Assembly: GCA_038030265.1 (NCBI GenBank)
Contig: CM075937.1
Location: 31,848,198-31,912,197 of the forward strand
Direction: 5' to 3'
DNA length: 64,000 nt
Source of the DNA: Corythucha ciliata
Taxonomy: Eukaryota > Arthropoda > Insecta > Hemiptera > Tingidae
Shown piece after piece: positions 1-13,300 of this stretch. A program made the position numbers and the translations under genes. The first letter of the stretch is position 1. Every line of letters starts with the position of its first letter. Below the pieces are notes generated by a model. It was given only the letters and a program-made list of their open reading frames with translations, was not told where the DNA came from and searched no databases.

Positions 1-460
1 GTGCTGCTCTTGGCCTAAGAAGAGTATGGGAAAAAAACGCTAAAGCGCGATTAAAATCGAAAATAAATCGCGGCAAAATTGAGATAGAGCGTTCATTAGC
101 AGCTAAAATCTAGAAAAACACGCTCGTTAGTGACTGAAATGGAGAAAAAGTGCTAATTCACGGTTTATAGCGGCCGAATTACAGCCTAAATTCAGAAAAA
201 GCGCTAATGTGCTGTTCTTGGGCAGTATGGGGGCTAGTTGAGGTTGAGATAATTAAGAAAAGGCGGTATAATTCATGCTAAAGGTGATAAAATCGCGGCT
301 AAAATTGAAAAAAATTGCTAATGCGCAGGATTAAAACGCTACTTCACGGCTAACATTGAGAAAAAACGCCAATTCGCGGATAAAACGGGGAAATGCGCTA
401 ATTTACGGCTTAAATTAAGAAAAAGCCATAATTCAATCATATTTCTTAAATATTCAGAGA
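1..460 (+). repeat. Degenerate tandem array, type A
   Basis: Imperfect ~30-35 nt units around the phrase AATTCGCGGCTAAAAT then GAGAAAAAGCGC. Units vary in length and sequence. The same phrase returns at 15.2, 30.5 and 31.5 kb. No coding potential. Confidence 0.8.
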
Positions 461-984
461 CGATAAGGATTTCTGCCCCCGGACCCAATAAGAGTTGATC
501 AGCGACTGTTCTAGGGGCAAGTCCGCGATTAAAATTAGAAATTAGCGCAAATAAACAGTAGGGGTCTATGCCGATAGCCTTGCTGCGTGGCCTACGTTTC
601 AGGAAAGTTTTGAGAGGCTTGCAAAAACGTGTAAAAACGCCAAAAACACCATTATAATTATGAATGAATAACTTGAAATCCAGGGATTAGGGAGGCAGAA
701 ACAATCGCCCCTCATTCGCGTAGGAGATACCTATAAAAAATCTGTTAACACGCTGGTTAGGAAACAACATTGAAGACCCCCCCCCCAATTTCTTGAGCCT
801 TTAAATGAGCCTTTGAAACCGTCCAAAATCTGGTTCCTTGACCAATTTTCACCCTAAAAAATTGTCCTCAATAATGACTGAAAAATTGATCGCAGTGTTT
901 TATTTTACTCGCATAAAACTCAACTCGGACCACTCGAACCCCCCCCCCCTCCTTTACACTATCCGTCGCGTTCATAGTTGAGAC
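461..984. other. Non-coding, nothing recognised
   Basis: Past the array, AT-rich sequence with two C runs (777-787, 941-949). No exon of the missing SH3 or second MyTH4 domain is visible. Confidence 0.5.
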
Positions 985-1071
985 GAATACTCCCGTGAGC
1001 TCAGTGGAACGCGAAAATCTGCTCGCCCTTCTAAAAAGAACGCCCATAGGATGGATTCCAGAACGTTCCAT
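985..1071 (-). CDS. Possible myosin XV exon 38
   Basis: A good acceptor (CATCTTTTAG) at 1,072 is followed by a frame matching the leftover phase of exon 37: KWNVLESILWAFFLEGRADF, then RVPLSSREYS. The frame meets TGA shortly after, so a donor must be used before it; GTCTCA at 984 is weak. It may instead be non-coding. Confidence 0.28.
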
Positions 1072-1216
1072 CTAAAAGATGACAGTGCTCATTGCACTAT
1101 CACTGTGCGTGAGAACCTCTGAAGTAGAACCCCAATAATTGTGTAAACAACGAGAATTCTTCAATTGTCAACAGCTCGATCTCCGCACCGTTATTTATAA
1201 TTTCAAGATCACTCAC

Positions 1217-1320
1217 TTGATGCTGTGAATGACTCTGAGGTAGTTCGAATCGAGTTTCGCTAGGCGGAGAGCGGCATGACTCACAGCAACTACTTGAGCC
1301 TCTGGGAATTGATGTCCTCC
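1217..1320 (-). CDS. Myo15: Myosin XV exon 37 (last firm exon)
   Basis: Encodes [20 protein letters not shown] and [11 protein letters not shown], the third FERM-like lobe. Acceptor TTGCAG, donor GTGAGT, two bases of a codon left over. Confidence 0.88.
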
Positions 1321-4300
1321 CTGCAAATCACGATTAAAGTTTTCGTTCGATACCGCTAAATGTACACCGTAAAATAAAAATACCGATAAAGCGAAGATTC
1401 TGGCGAAGTACATTTGCCAGTGACGAGCCATGTCAACTACGGCACGCTTTGTGTTCGCCTTGTGCTGTCCGGTTTGATAGTTTGTCAATGTTATTCCAAA
1501 TTTTTCAAGAAGCTGCAACGAGATAAATCCATGAGTGACGAAAATCTGAATCTCCGAATTTTAAACGTACCTGAATCATGTCGGAACGCTCATCTCTTGC
1601 TATTCTTGGGGTTTGTTTCGTAAGAGCGTCTTTAACCACTTGACAGTAAACTAAGTGCAGGACTAGAGGGTTGGAGACTGTCTCTTTCGGGGAGAATACC
1701 TGAGACGAAGGACAAAAAAAAAAGTGTTAAAAAAGTTGTGTGAGTCGACTTTTTATTTATTTTTAACCTCTTTCCGAACGTTCAGCTTCCACGCGACACG
1801 ATTGTACGTAAAATAGGCGGCTGATGGAGGCGGGTGGAGTTTAGTGCTTGTGTTGATTTCCGGCGGAACCGGGAGCATGGGTAGTGGGTCAACGACTCCT
1901 CCAAGAAACTCACCACTTTCTTCAACTTGAAAAACGATATAAATTTATGAATATAACATTTATAAAAATAAATAGTGATGGTGGGGGGGGGAGGTCGTAC
2001 TTTCAATCTGATCCGAGTGTTGCGACGTCACATTGTTGTTAAACATGGGTTGCTCGGTATATAACTCGCGTCTGATGGGTTCAATTGGTGCGGGTGGAGG
2101 GTTGTTACTACGCGAAAAAACGACAAATGAAAAAATTGAATGGACAGATGAAGAGCGTGTCATAGTTCACCTGTGACCATGAGAATAGAGACTGCTTGTT
2201 CGCGATGGAGTGAGAGGATGCGGTGCGACAGGCGGTGGTGGTGGCCTCCAGTTTGGCGCTTTGTCCGGCTGATGGATCACATAAAATTGTGTTAAAATTA
2301 GCAACAAACTTTACACCATAACATAAAGAAAAATTGAGAAATGTATTTAAATTCATTGGAATCTTACTTGTGTCCTAATACTGTTGGTCTGGATATCACT
2401 TCTTTCTTCTTTTGTGATAGTTCGCGTGTCCACGCTGTCAATGCTCCCCCAGCGCCCAGCTTTTTGTCAGAATAAAATATGAACCATCGAATTAATTTTG
2501 AATTCATAATTCGTACAACTCAGGTCTACTTGTCTACTTACCGAGTTGATTCTGAAGAAGATTACGCCTGTCAGAATCCAATTTAGCAGGCGGATTCATA
2601 TTAGGGAGAGGGGGCGGGGGCTGCGTACGCGAACTCGTTGACCGTAGACTGTGATTCGCTGTAACCATTTCCAATTTGTGTTTCATTTCGTTGCTTATTC
2701 TTAATTTACCGACGCTGCCGGGAGACGGTCTTTGAGCACCAATTTCAAACGATCTAAATTATTGGCAGAGTCGGGAATGTCAATCTACGAATTTCAAACC
2801 GACGGAAGAAGAAGGAAAACGTTACTTGAAGGAGTTATTCTGTGACTTGAACGAATTGTTAGTCTCTTGTTTGACAGCGAGATGGCTACTGTTGATACCG
2901 GCCCCTGGAATTCCACCGTCTTGCATGTCAAACTCTTCCCATTCCACACTGTTTCCACCGTTGTTGAGGACCCCGCCGGTCAAACTGACGTCGACCTCGT
3001 TTATATCCTACACGCACGCATACAAAAAACAAAACAAAAAAAACAGGTAAAATTAATTATCCCTTTTCCGTGCGGATGGGGCCTGTACGGAGAAAATGTG
3101 AGGGAGAGAGAATGGAAATATATTCCTCTTACTTCACGGTTCGGTGAGAGACTCTCGAGGAACTTCAGCCATGCAAGCAGATAATGAGAGGGGAAGGGGT
3201 AACTATGCGGATACTCGGTGTAATTAACGCAAAAAGATCAAACACATAGGGATGATGATCAAAGTGGCTTACAGGACACGAAATGATAATGAATTCAACA
3301 AAATACGAAAAAATCAAAACGAAGTGAAAATTTCGTTAAATCGGTTTAAAACAGCGGAAATGGTCATTTGTATTTCATGAACGCCACGAAATTCGCCACA
3401 TTCATTTTGAGCGTCATACGAATTGCACTCTTCAAAATCATGAAATACCCAGTTGAACCTGGATCAGCTTTTGCCGTTCACTAAAAACTGTTTCTCGTAT
3501 TTAATGGCGTTTTTCATTATTCATTTTTTTTTTTTTTCGCAGGGCATACGATATCCGAGTGGAAAAACTGGAGGAAAAATGCCGTAGAGAGCATTTTTTT
3601 CCCCCGGAAAAGTGATTACAACAACAAACACACCCGTAATTACCTTTCTCCCCGGGTGTTTTTTCCGCTCAGAGTAACACGAACAAATTCCCTTCCCAAC
3701 AAAAATGTTCTAGAAAGTGATAGTACACAAAATTGTTTAAGTTAGTAAGCTTGAATCAATCCAAACGTATTCTACGAATTCGACGAACAAATAAAAAGTT
3801 CAACATGATGCAAAACGACATTCACTACTGGGCGAACCTAAGCGATTTAAACGGTTAATTTTGAACGCATTCCAGGCACAACAATGATACAAAATGACAA
3901 GACATGCTCACTCAAAAATAGTTCTTTTGACAGTCAGTCGAGCGGTATTTTGTTTTTGTTTATGGCAATGAAACACACTTAAATATTAAATTAAACAATA
4001 AATAAAATGAATTAATAGTACCTGAGAGTGTTTTCTTCTCTGTTTCATCTTGAACTGTAGAAACGAAGGTGTGTCGGGTGAATCTTGGTCTTGGGGCGGA
4101 GGCCACCGCCACTTGCCTATACGAACGGTTTTGGCGCGTCCATACGGGTCCATAAATGGTCTCGCCTCGCTAGGATCACCCTGTTCGGGCGGTGGAGGCA
4201 GTGGAGGCGGTGGTGGCACCGTGCTCTGTGTAAATTCCCCAAGTCCCCCGGGGGGAACATCTTTCTTTTAAATTGTTGAGTTTTTCTTCTTTTTTTTAAT

Positions 4301-7300
4301 GTACAAAATTGATCCCGGAAAATTCAGACGTATGTATTTTATTCGTGAAAGAGAAGAATTTGTGCAAAAACATGCTATTCAAATGAGACGCCTCGGTAGA
4401 ATTGAATTGATATAAATTTTTATGTATGCGATATTTACAAAGTCCCTCCCCCCTTCTTCCAAGAAGAGAATATAAATATTCAGACGCTTGCAATTGTCCC
4501 GAGATGTGTTATAATTCAGGAAAAAGTCAGTCGTGGTAGAAAAAAGTCGAGTTGTTAGAATGAAGAAACAGAGTAAAATGAAAGCACCACCAAAGCGTGA
4601 AAAGCGAGACCATCACCCATCCGGTTCAACAACAAAAACTGACGAAAATAAAAACTTCTCACCTTAGATTCTACAGAGGGTTTTCTTGTTTTCAGCTCTG
4701 ACAGAACGGTAGTAAACGTTTGGTGAGGGGAACCAGAGCGATGCACCTGTTTAAACCAGAATATTAAGTAGGTATAAAAATGAATGATTCACGGTACACG
4801 CGACACTTGCCTGAGCTTTCGTAGTCATTGGCACAGATTTGCCTTTGGGTGGTGAGCCAGCCGGCCAACTAGATTGTGATGTTTCGGATGTGCCGTTAGT
4901 CTGAAATTTAAATGAAGACACATTTGTAAAGAAAAACAGTTCCATGCCCATTGTGTCAAGAACCTTACAGTCGGTTGTTGCTGCTGTTGAAGCAACTGCT
5001 GGAGTGCTTGATTTTGAGCTAGAAGCTGTTGTTGAATTTGTATATTTTGAGCCATTGCAGACTGTAAAAATGCGGTGTGTAGATTCGCCTGGTAGGCTAT
5101 AATATTCGGATCACTGGAATTAGACTGAGACGGTAGGCTCATACCTAAAAATTGACATTTCATCTCAAAAATAGAATAAGGCGCAGGGGGAACAACCATG
5201 CTTTATAATGGAGCAGAGAAATGAAAACCCGAAACCAAAAAAAGGCAAAACTTGCCGTGCATGTTGTACAATGGAAGAGGCATAAAACTGGCCATAGAAG
5301 CCTGGTCCAAAGAGAAATTAGGTGAATTGCCGTTTGCTTGACAGAAAGAGAGACAGAGAGAAGAAGAGATTTGGTGAAAAGAGAAGGAAAAAGAATAGCG
5401 AGAAGTTGAGTGAGCACAGACTGGATTGTCAAAAAAGGTCTCTTACCACTCGTGCTGAAAACAGGTAGTGGGGACATCATCAACGGAGCCATTCCAGGTA
5501 TCACTGGTGGTGGCGATCCAACAATGGGAGCCATTGGAAACCCATTAGGAGTTCTGGTGGGGGTAGTATTCTGGGAAAACAACAACTCTAAATTATTTAA
5601 ATGTCTATTCAACCATTATCTCTCTATTAATTAAAAGCGTAAGTTCCCCTCTAGTAAAATATAATAAAATATTCTGTAGGTACCTGTTGCGTGCCAACAC
5701 CACCAACGCCTTTTCCTCCACCCTTTATCGACTGAGCCAATTTGGACGAATCCATCGGACCGTCTTTAAACATCGAGCCGTAGATGTCATTCAGTAAATC
5801 GTCTTGCGAGCGAATTGTACCTCCCCGAGTTGACGGTGCCATTGACAGGCCGTCAAGAACAGGATTGAATAAATCGTCCAGGAATTGATCGACGTCACTG
5901 GCCTGTGAAGGTACTCGAACTCGTCTAACGTGAGATGCTTAACAGAAATACGAGTTTTTTTTTTACTGAATAAATCCCCGCACTACATTACTGAGAAAAA
6001 TCGAGAGCTAACCAAGTGAGGGAGCTTCACTCGTGTCCGACAGTGCTGAACTTTTGACATCGGACTTTTCGCTGAATCTTCCCTCGATTTGTGCCTTGCT
6101 CGAGTGCGATCCTGGAGCCGCTTTTTTACCCAAATACTGAGACTTGATAAACCTGTAAATCAGCAATAGATAATTTAAAATACATTATCAACCACTTCTT
6201 TTTACGTTTGAGCGTCTCACCTCGGATGGCCCTTGATGTAACTACCTCGATCGTCCTCACTTCTGGTCGACACTTCTTGGAAATCAAACTCCAACTGACC
6301 GTCCGAAACCAAAACATCCGACGATCCTCTGATTTCATAAAACATAATTAAATAAATAAAAAATAATAATAAACCCAACTTTTCAACGCTTGACTTACCC
6401 CGTCAAACTGTACTTCCTGTTGTCACCCCTCTGGCTCACTGACTCCATATTATCCTCTTCAATTTTGTCCTGATCAAGATTGACATGATCCGACTCTTCA
6501 ATCCTCTCCATCGAATGATATCGATCGTTGAGTCGACTGTGACTTAGACCTAGATTGTCCAGTTTGGATGACTTTGGCGTAGTCATAACCTGGACGACCA
6601 TGAAACACACGGAAATGAAAGACACGAAAAAAAAAAAAAATAAATAAATAACAAAAATTGAAGAGTACTAACGGGCGATAAAAGATTGTCCAATGACCGT
6701 GATCGACCTGGTTTTTCGAAATATCTGTCGTTCAGAGCCGACTTTCTGGACAGGCCAGACTCCGTAGTGTGATCTCGAGACACGGAGCGAGCTTTGGGCT
6801 CGGCCTGGATTACAAATAAAGTTAAATATGACGCTATAGTCACAAAAAAACCATTGAAGAAAAAAACGCACTTGTATTGGAGGTTGTGGAGGCGGTACAG
6901 TTGGACGTCTGGCAGCTGCGATAGGTTCAGCCTCCTGCGAGAAAAAAATATTATTATTACCACTTTTAAAAAATATATTAAACTAGACGAGGTGGCCTAC
7001 CCTATAAACAATGACAGGTGAGGACCTGCTCGCATTCGGGAAAACGGGTGGGAGCTCAATCGAAGATATGATGTCAAAAACGTAATCTATCCCCGAAGCC
7101 TCCGTGTTGTCGAGCGAAATAGACCAGCCGTTGTTTTCCGAAATTAGCCTTTCTTCCAGCGCCTGTCGGCAAATATTCTCGCACTGCGTCCAGGAGTCGG
7201 CAGCGGTCATTAAGCTTTCGCCTAATAAAAAAATTCCACCGAGGGTTTTCGAGGTTGTCCAATAAAAATAATGTTTTCACGAAGGAGGTTACCGTCGGAA

Positions 7301-10300
7301 AAGTGTAGCTGAAGAGCCATGTTGACCCGTTTTCGATTGGCACGCCACTCTAGGAGTGAAGGCGTGCAATGGCGTGGCCATTGCCCGTGTGATTCGAGAA
7401 GTTTTCTCTGGCAGACCGCTTTGTAGCCGTCGTGACCGTGGTCAGACACGTACCTGAATGTACGATATGGATGTTGTAAATTTGTAGTGTAATTTATAAC
7501 AGATCAAATATTATATGAACGGGGTACGCAGTGACGCAGAACTCATAGCAAAAAAGACCCACCTAGACCTAGGGAAGCCCCCCCCCCCAGCCCAGCCCAT
7601 CGCACAACACTGTATTGCCATCCACCAGTTAGATTAACCTGTAACTGTGAATGGCAGGAGTAGCACCACCATCGGAACCGTAATCAGCTCAATTGCCAGG
7701 CACGTGAGACCGGGGCCGAGTGGCTCTGTTCGCTGAATTTCTGAGTTTCTGAGGTCAAAACAGAGGCTGGACCAAATGGTGCAATTTTCTTACTACACGA
7801 GGTAAAAAATACTACAAGTGCGATGGCCGTAATTAGCGGGCACGTGGGGTGACCGCCCCCCTTCCCTCCAATGACCAATTACTTAGGAAATTGGAAAAGT
7901 CCCACAATCTCAAACACTGATACACTAAACAAAAAAAATTGGTGATTTTCTCGAGGCAAGTTAGAAACTTGACTGTATATGACCGAAAATCGCTTATTTG
8001 TCCATACCTACAATGAAACTTCACACCCTTACGGCCTGTCAAAAACAAGCATTTACCCCCCCCCCCACCCGCTCACCGCCACACTTTTCTTGTCTGATTG
8101 AAAAGTAGCAGTTAAATCACATAAATTCTCTTGTCAGCAATAAACAGGAAACTTTACTGAACTTTTTTCGGCATAAGCAAACTGCTTGTCGGCCCAATTG
8201 ACGATTAGAGCACAATAACTCGCAGTTTACTTCACGAAATTGATAATTATGTGAATGATTGCTAGTTGGAGAGCTGTAAAATTAAATGTATGTGGCTAAA
8301 CTATTTTTGTTTACGACCACATATTTGAGATACCACCATACCACGAACTGAACAAGAAGTGACCAACTTCAGACAGTTTTCTGACTTTGCAGTAAAATGT
8401 GGCTGACTCTGCCAGTTTCTGTGGTATTTAACCGAAACTCTGGCTTACAATTGATAGTTCTCTGGCTTAACCATGATTTTCTGAAGGTATTTACCAGTTT
8501 TTGGACAGAATACGTTTATTCTGCAGCTAAAGTGCATGACTATCTACGAGCGCCGTGAACAAGGAGCTCCATTGGAAATAGCTGCACGGAAAGGAGTTAA
8601 AATTGCTAAACTGCTAACTTGATGGACACCCAACAAAACCCGAAAATCTACGCGTTCAAACTCCCCCCACACAACTTTTAGGCCTCTTTGGCTCGCTTCC
8701 CAGGGGCGATTCAGCAATGTTCAAGGGACTCATAAACCATGACCGGCGCAAATCGAAACACTATGAAAAAAATTCATCCTAAAAATTGCCCAGTCAGCGA
8801 TTTTTAGAAAAAATGATCCAAATTTATATCGGTTTTCATCAACTTCTTTAACCGTGATGATGTTAACAATTTCGTCAGAATTCATATGGGTTGCTATTGA
8901 CAATTAATCACGATCAATTTTAGCTGTGATCAATTTTGTTGGTGAAAATGGGCCTTAAAAATTGACAAAACCGCGTATTTTGAGGTTACATATGAGACCA
9001 TAAAAAATGAAATATTCTACATACTTTGCACGTAAAACGGTAAGGGGATAATGGGCTGGGGATGTATTTGTATGTCCCTGTGGCTAGTGGCCACTCAGTG
9101 GTGTCAGGCTGTATTTGTTGGCTGAGCATCAGAGGTGTAGCCAGCCCTTGATCAAGGGGTGTGCAGCTTCACAGTGATGTCACCTATTGCCGGCAGCAGG
9201 TGAATCGGATAAGTTCAGAGAGGCAACCCCGCGAAATTTTTGGGGTTATAAATAGCAAGGCGAAATCCACGAAATTTGGTTATTAGTGGAAGAAATCAGA
9301 GAAATTGGGTATTAAGTGAGCCAGAACTGCGAAAATTGTTTTTAAATGCGAAAAAATGCGCGAAAATGGTTTTTCGAGCGTTCATAATCCGCGAATTTTC
9401 AGCGACAACAATCCACGCTTTTGACTTTTGTGTGTGAGCAACACCAGCAAAAATGCTTTTTAAATGGTAACAATGCGATTTTGGCGAACAAAATCAGCAA
9501 AATTGGTTTTTCAGTGAGTTGAATGCGAGAAATGTTTTTTAAAGCGTGATACGCCTGCAAAAATGATTGTTTTTCAGTCACAAAAACCCGCTAAATTGGG
9601 GTTTCAGCTACAAAACCCTTTGAAATTCGGAGTTTAGAGAGCCAGACCAGTGAATTTTTTTTTTTTTTTTTTTTTTGCGCGAAATTGGGTTTTGATTGAT
9701 CCAATTGTAATTGTAATTGTTTTTTAGTGAGGCAGACCCACGAAAATTGGTTTTTGGCGAGATGCATCCGCAAAATTGTTTTTTTTTAGAGAGCCGAAAT
9801 CTGAGAAATGATTTTTTTTTTTTTTTTGTGAGCGTTGACGAAACAAAATGTGGCTACCCCGCACAATTTGCACTTTCACTACAACTTGAAGGGTGGACAG
9901 CAGCCCTACTATGGCTGCACTTTCAAGCCTAGGGGCCTAGGGGATGACAACTGCCCACCCTTGCCACCTTCTGGCTACGCTCGTGTTGAGAATTATTCGA
10001 GGGAATCATACATCACGTCTGTCCAAATCAGTACCGTTGAGACCAACGATTAGAGAAGGTGACCACCCTTCGATGGGTTTGGAAGGTGATTTTGATAATT
10101 TTTTTTCATAAGTGACCTCATTGACAGGAGCCCCCCCCCCCCACAGATTCGTTTATGCTTCGATCACCCAAAAAATCGGGAACCAATATCTCAGAGTTAC
10201 ATGACGGGATCTCTCCACAGGTTACCAGAACGAAGGTGTGGAAACCCGATAACAACATGATTCACTTGTGCATAACAGCTTTATTCTGTTTCATTATTCA

Positions 10301-13300
10301 CCATTTCGGTTCTCCCTTACTTCTTTTGTTTGTCAACCCTTCCTTTCACCTTTTTTCTTCATGATTACGTCACCTCCTCAATCACGGACCCCCACCCCCC
10401 AGAGATGTGTAGCGGCTGCTAAACCGTGGGTACAGTGTCGGCGCTACTCCCTGACAAAGCAAATGGTCTAATGAGCCAAAATTAGGATGTACCACTCTAT
10501 CAGCATCCTTCACAAGGATTGTGTAAATACATAGTAGGTATATAAAAAACGTTCATAATTTAAAATGTACTCACTTCACTAAGAATTTGTAAAGAGTATT
10601 GGATGGTGGAAACACCGAGAGGCAGTTGGCCATAAGAAGCCACCCTCGCTCGTTGTTGGCTGCTACATCATTCCTCCACGTCTGATTTACTAGTTGGCAA
10701 AGGATTTCATCCCTCAATTTTTCATTTTGAAGCCCCTGCAAAAAATAATGTTTGAGGAGTCTTGCGAGGAACCGGAAACGGATTAATTCCAAAAACCTGT
10801 ACCTTATAAGCGATGTAATCAGCAAGCGCTTGTTCCTTTTTGCCTGACAGAGAGTCGTCATTCATGAAACGCAGGATTAATTTGAAAATGGCTAGCGATT
10901 CGGAGAAGTCACTGTCGAGGGCTTTTGTTAAAAGGGGCGTTTTAATTGGCTCTCTCTTCATTCCCCAAACGTGGGATTTGAAATAGATGTTGGTGAATTT
11001 CGAAAAAGGGTGTTGATCAATGTCCGACGGTAGCTGGTACCGATTCTCTGATTCTTTATCCACGACGTGACCAACAACTTTGACTAGCTGACGTTCATTG
11101 TGAACCGGCGTCCAGTCTTCGATTTTATTGAAAACGTAGTTGAGCTCGGCTGGAATGTCAAGGTGCGTTACCCCGGCCACAGCGCGGGACACTCGCTCTT
11201 TTTCTTCCTTCTCTTCCTGCTCTCTTTGTGCTTTTAGACGAGCCCTTTCCTTGGCCAGCTCCGCCCTTTTTTTCAACTCCTCTTTCAGCTGTGCGTATCG
11301 CTTCCTTTGTAAATTCCCCCGGTGTATTGCCTGTGCCACGATGACGCCATTTCGAACGGTGTGGTACTTTTTCCTCGCAGCGTATCCTCTGTACGCTGAT
11401 TGTATAACGACAGCGCTGCGTTTCGTTGCCTGGTATCGTCTCCTAGCCAAATGGCCTTTCATGGCACACTGTATAGCCACGGCCGCTTTATTTAAAATCT
11501 CATGTCTCTCGTGCTCCAATTTCCTCTCGAGGCTCTCCCTCAGGAATATTCTCGACACTCCAATTTGATATTCGCCAGAATATTGCTGAAGCATCATGCT
11601 GCATATCTCTCTGGCCGGAGTGGACCTCATTGAAATTTTCTTCTTTAACAGGTACCTGTACCTTTGAGCAAACTCAAGGAAGCGCATTCGTATCGGATAT
11701 CCCATTTTCCGTATTTTAATCGTTTCCAACATTCCGCAATAACGGAGCTGCTCCAGAACTGTCGGCATATCGAATTTCATGGCCGCCTTTTCGTTGTTTG
11801 GTTTGACACAACGGACAAACCACGGGTTGCACCTATTGGAGTTGTTTAAATCAATTACTACAGTTCGTCTGAAAGGAGAGAGGGGATATTACTTGGACAT
11901 GGTCTCCATGAGATGCTGGAGGGAGTCGTGAAATCTAGCTGCAACCGTTGGTGTCCTCGGTTTCATAGTAACAAAGCGACCATTCGTTTTGTTAAGCGTT
12001 TTATTCATTTCTTGGCTACTTCGAACAGCCTCGAACATTTTGCTGACCATCTAAACAGCGAAAAATTGTATGAAATAATAATATTTTTTAAAACCATCTC
12101 CCTTGTCATTCTTGTTGTGTCATTTACCGGTATTGAACTGGAAATCAAAAGATCAACAACGTCGGTTCGCAGCGTGTCGCGATTTTTATCAAGAAAGCCA
12201 TCGACGGAATACCAGACGGGACCGGCAAAGTGTTTAATGCCAAATTCTGGGCCGTTGAGTCGAGGGCGAGAGTAGAGCTCGTTAAGAGCGTGGTTGTAGT
12301 GGCACTTTTCAAGGAAGGAAACGTCCGTCGCACGGGGAAAATTTGACTCGTCGTCCAGAAGATGAAGGATACCGACGGGCTTTTTCGAGAGCAAGTGTAT
12401 AACAGGTTGATTGTCCTATAGAAATTTCTGTTTGAATATTTAAATTCTTTATAATTATATGAAATAATGATTCATTTACAGTAAATGTGATGTTTTGCCA
12501 TTGAATCTTTTCCTTCGCATACTCTTGTTGTTCTAGTTTGAAAATATGTTTATTGAAATAGGCTTGAAGATGCTCATTAGCGTAATTGATACACAGTTGT
12601 TCGAAACTATTTTCCTGTGAGGTTGAGAATGCAACAAAATTAAATAACAGCCAGTTTGTTTTTAAATTTCCAAGGTCTTACTTTAAAATCCTCAAAACCG
12701 AATATGTCCAAAATAGAAATACTCGTTGTACGTTTCGTTCCTTTATAGACTATGTGATTTATTCTGGCTACAAGCCAAGCGAATAGCGAACTGTATAGAG
12801 CTTTAGCGAAAGCGTCACGGGCGTCCAGGGCTTGATCGATCGTCAGCGCCGTTAACAACCTTTCATTTCTTGCTTCCTACAGGTTGAGATTCAATATGTT
12901 TGGCATCGAATTGGTAAAAGCGGGGAGGGTACGAGGGGGTGTACGAACGGTTGTTTTTGTGGTTAAAGCCATTTTAATGCCATCGACGCTGATTTGAAGC
13001 AAGTGACCTGCCCAACGAATTTCAGCGTCGGACCCGATTTCTACACCCTCTTGACCATGTTTGAGCTGTTTTCGGTGAAAGTACACGTTACCTAAATGAA
13101 GAACTGGAGAAAAAAAAAAAAAAAAAATTGAATAATTTTGTGACTGTCTAGTCAAGATACTAAAGAAGGCAGAAATTTCAGAGACTCTACATGTCACCCG
13201 AAGAGGGGGGGGGGGGTTACATCGAAACTTCTAGGTTTTGTTAGTCCTTGTCAGTATTCTGCCAGGAATACCAGAACGTACCTGACGCAAGTATTCTAAA

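Noticed and set aside
2710..2784. Alternative exon reading [20 protein letters not shown] with plausible splice sites
   Set aside because: It clashes with the phase of exon 29, while exon 30 over the same bases fits both neighbours and is much longer.
11140..11568. 142-codon plus-strand open frame
   Set aside because: It is antisense to the IQ and helix region of myosin exon 13; Cys/Ser/Phe-rich antisense composition.
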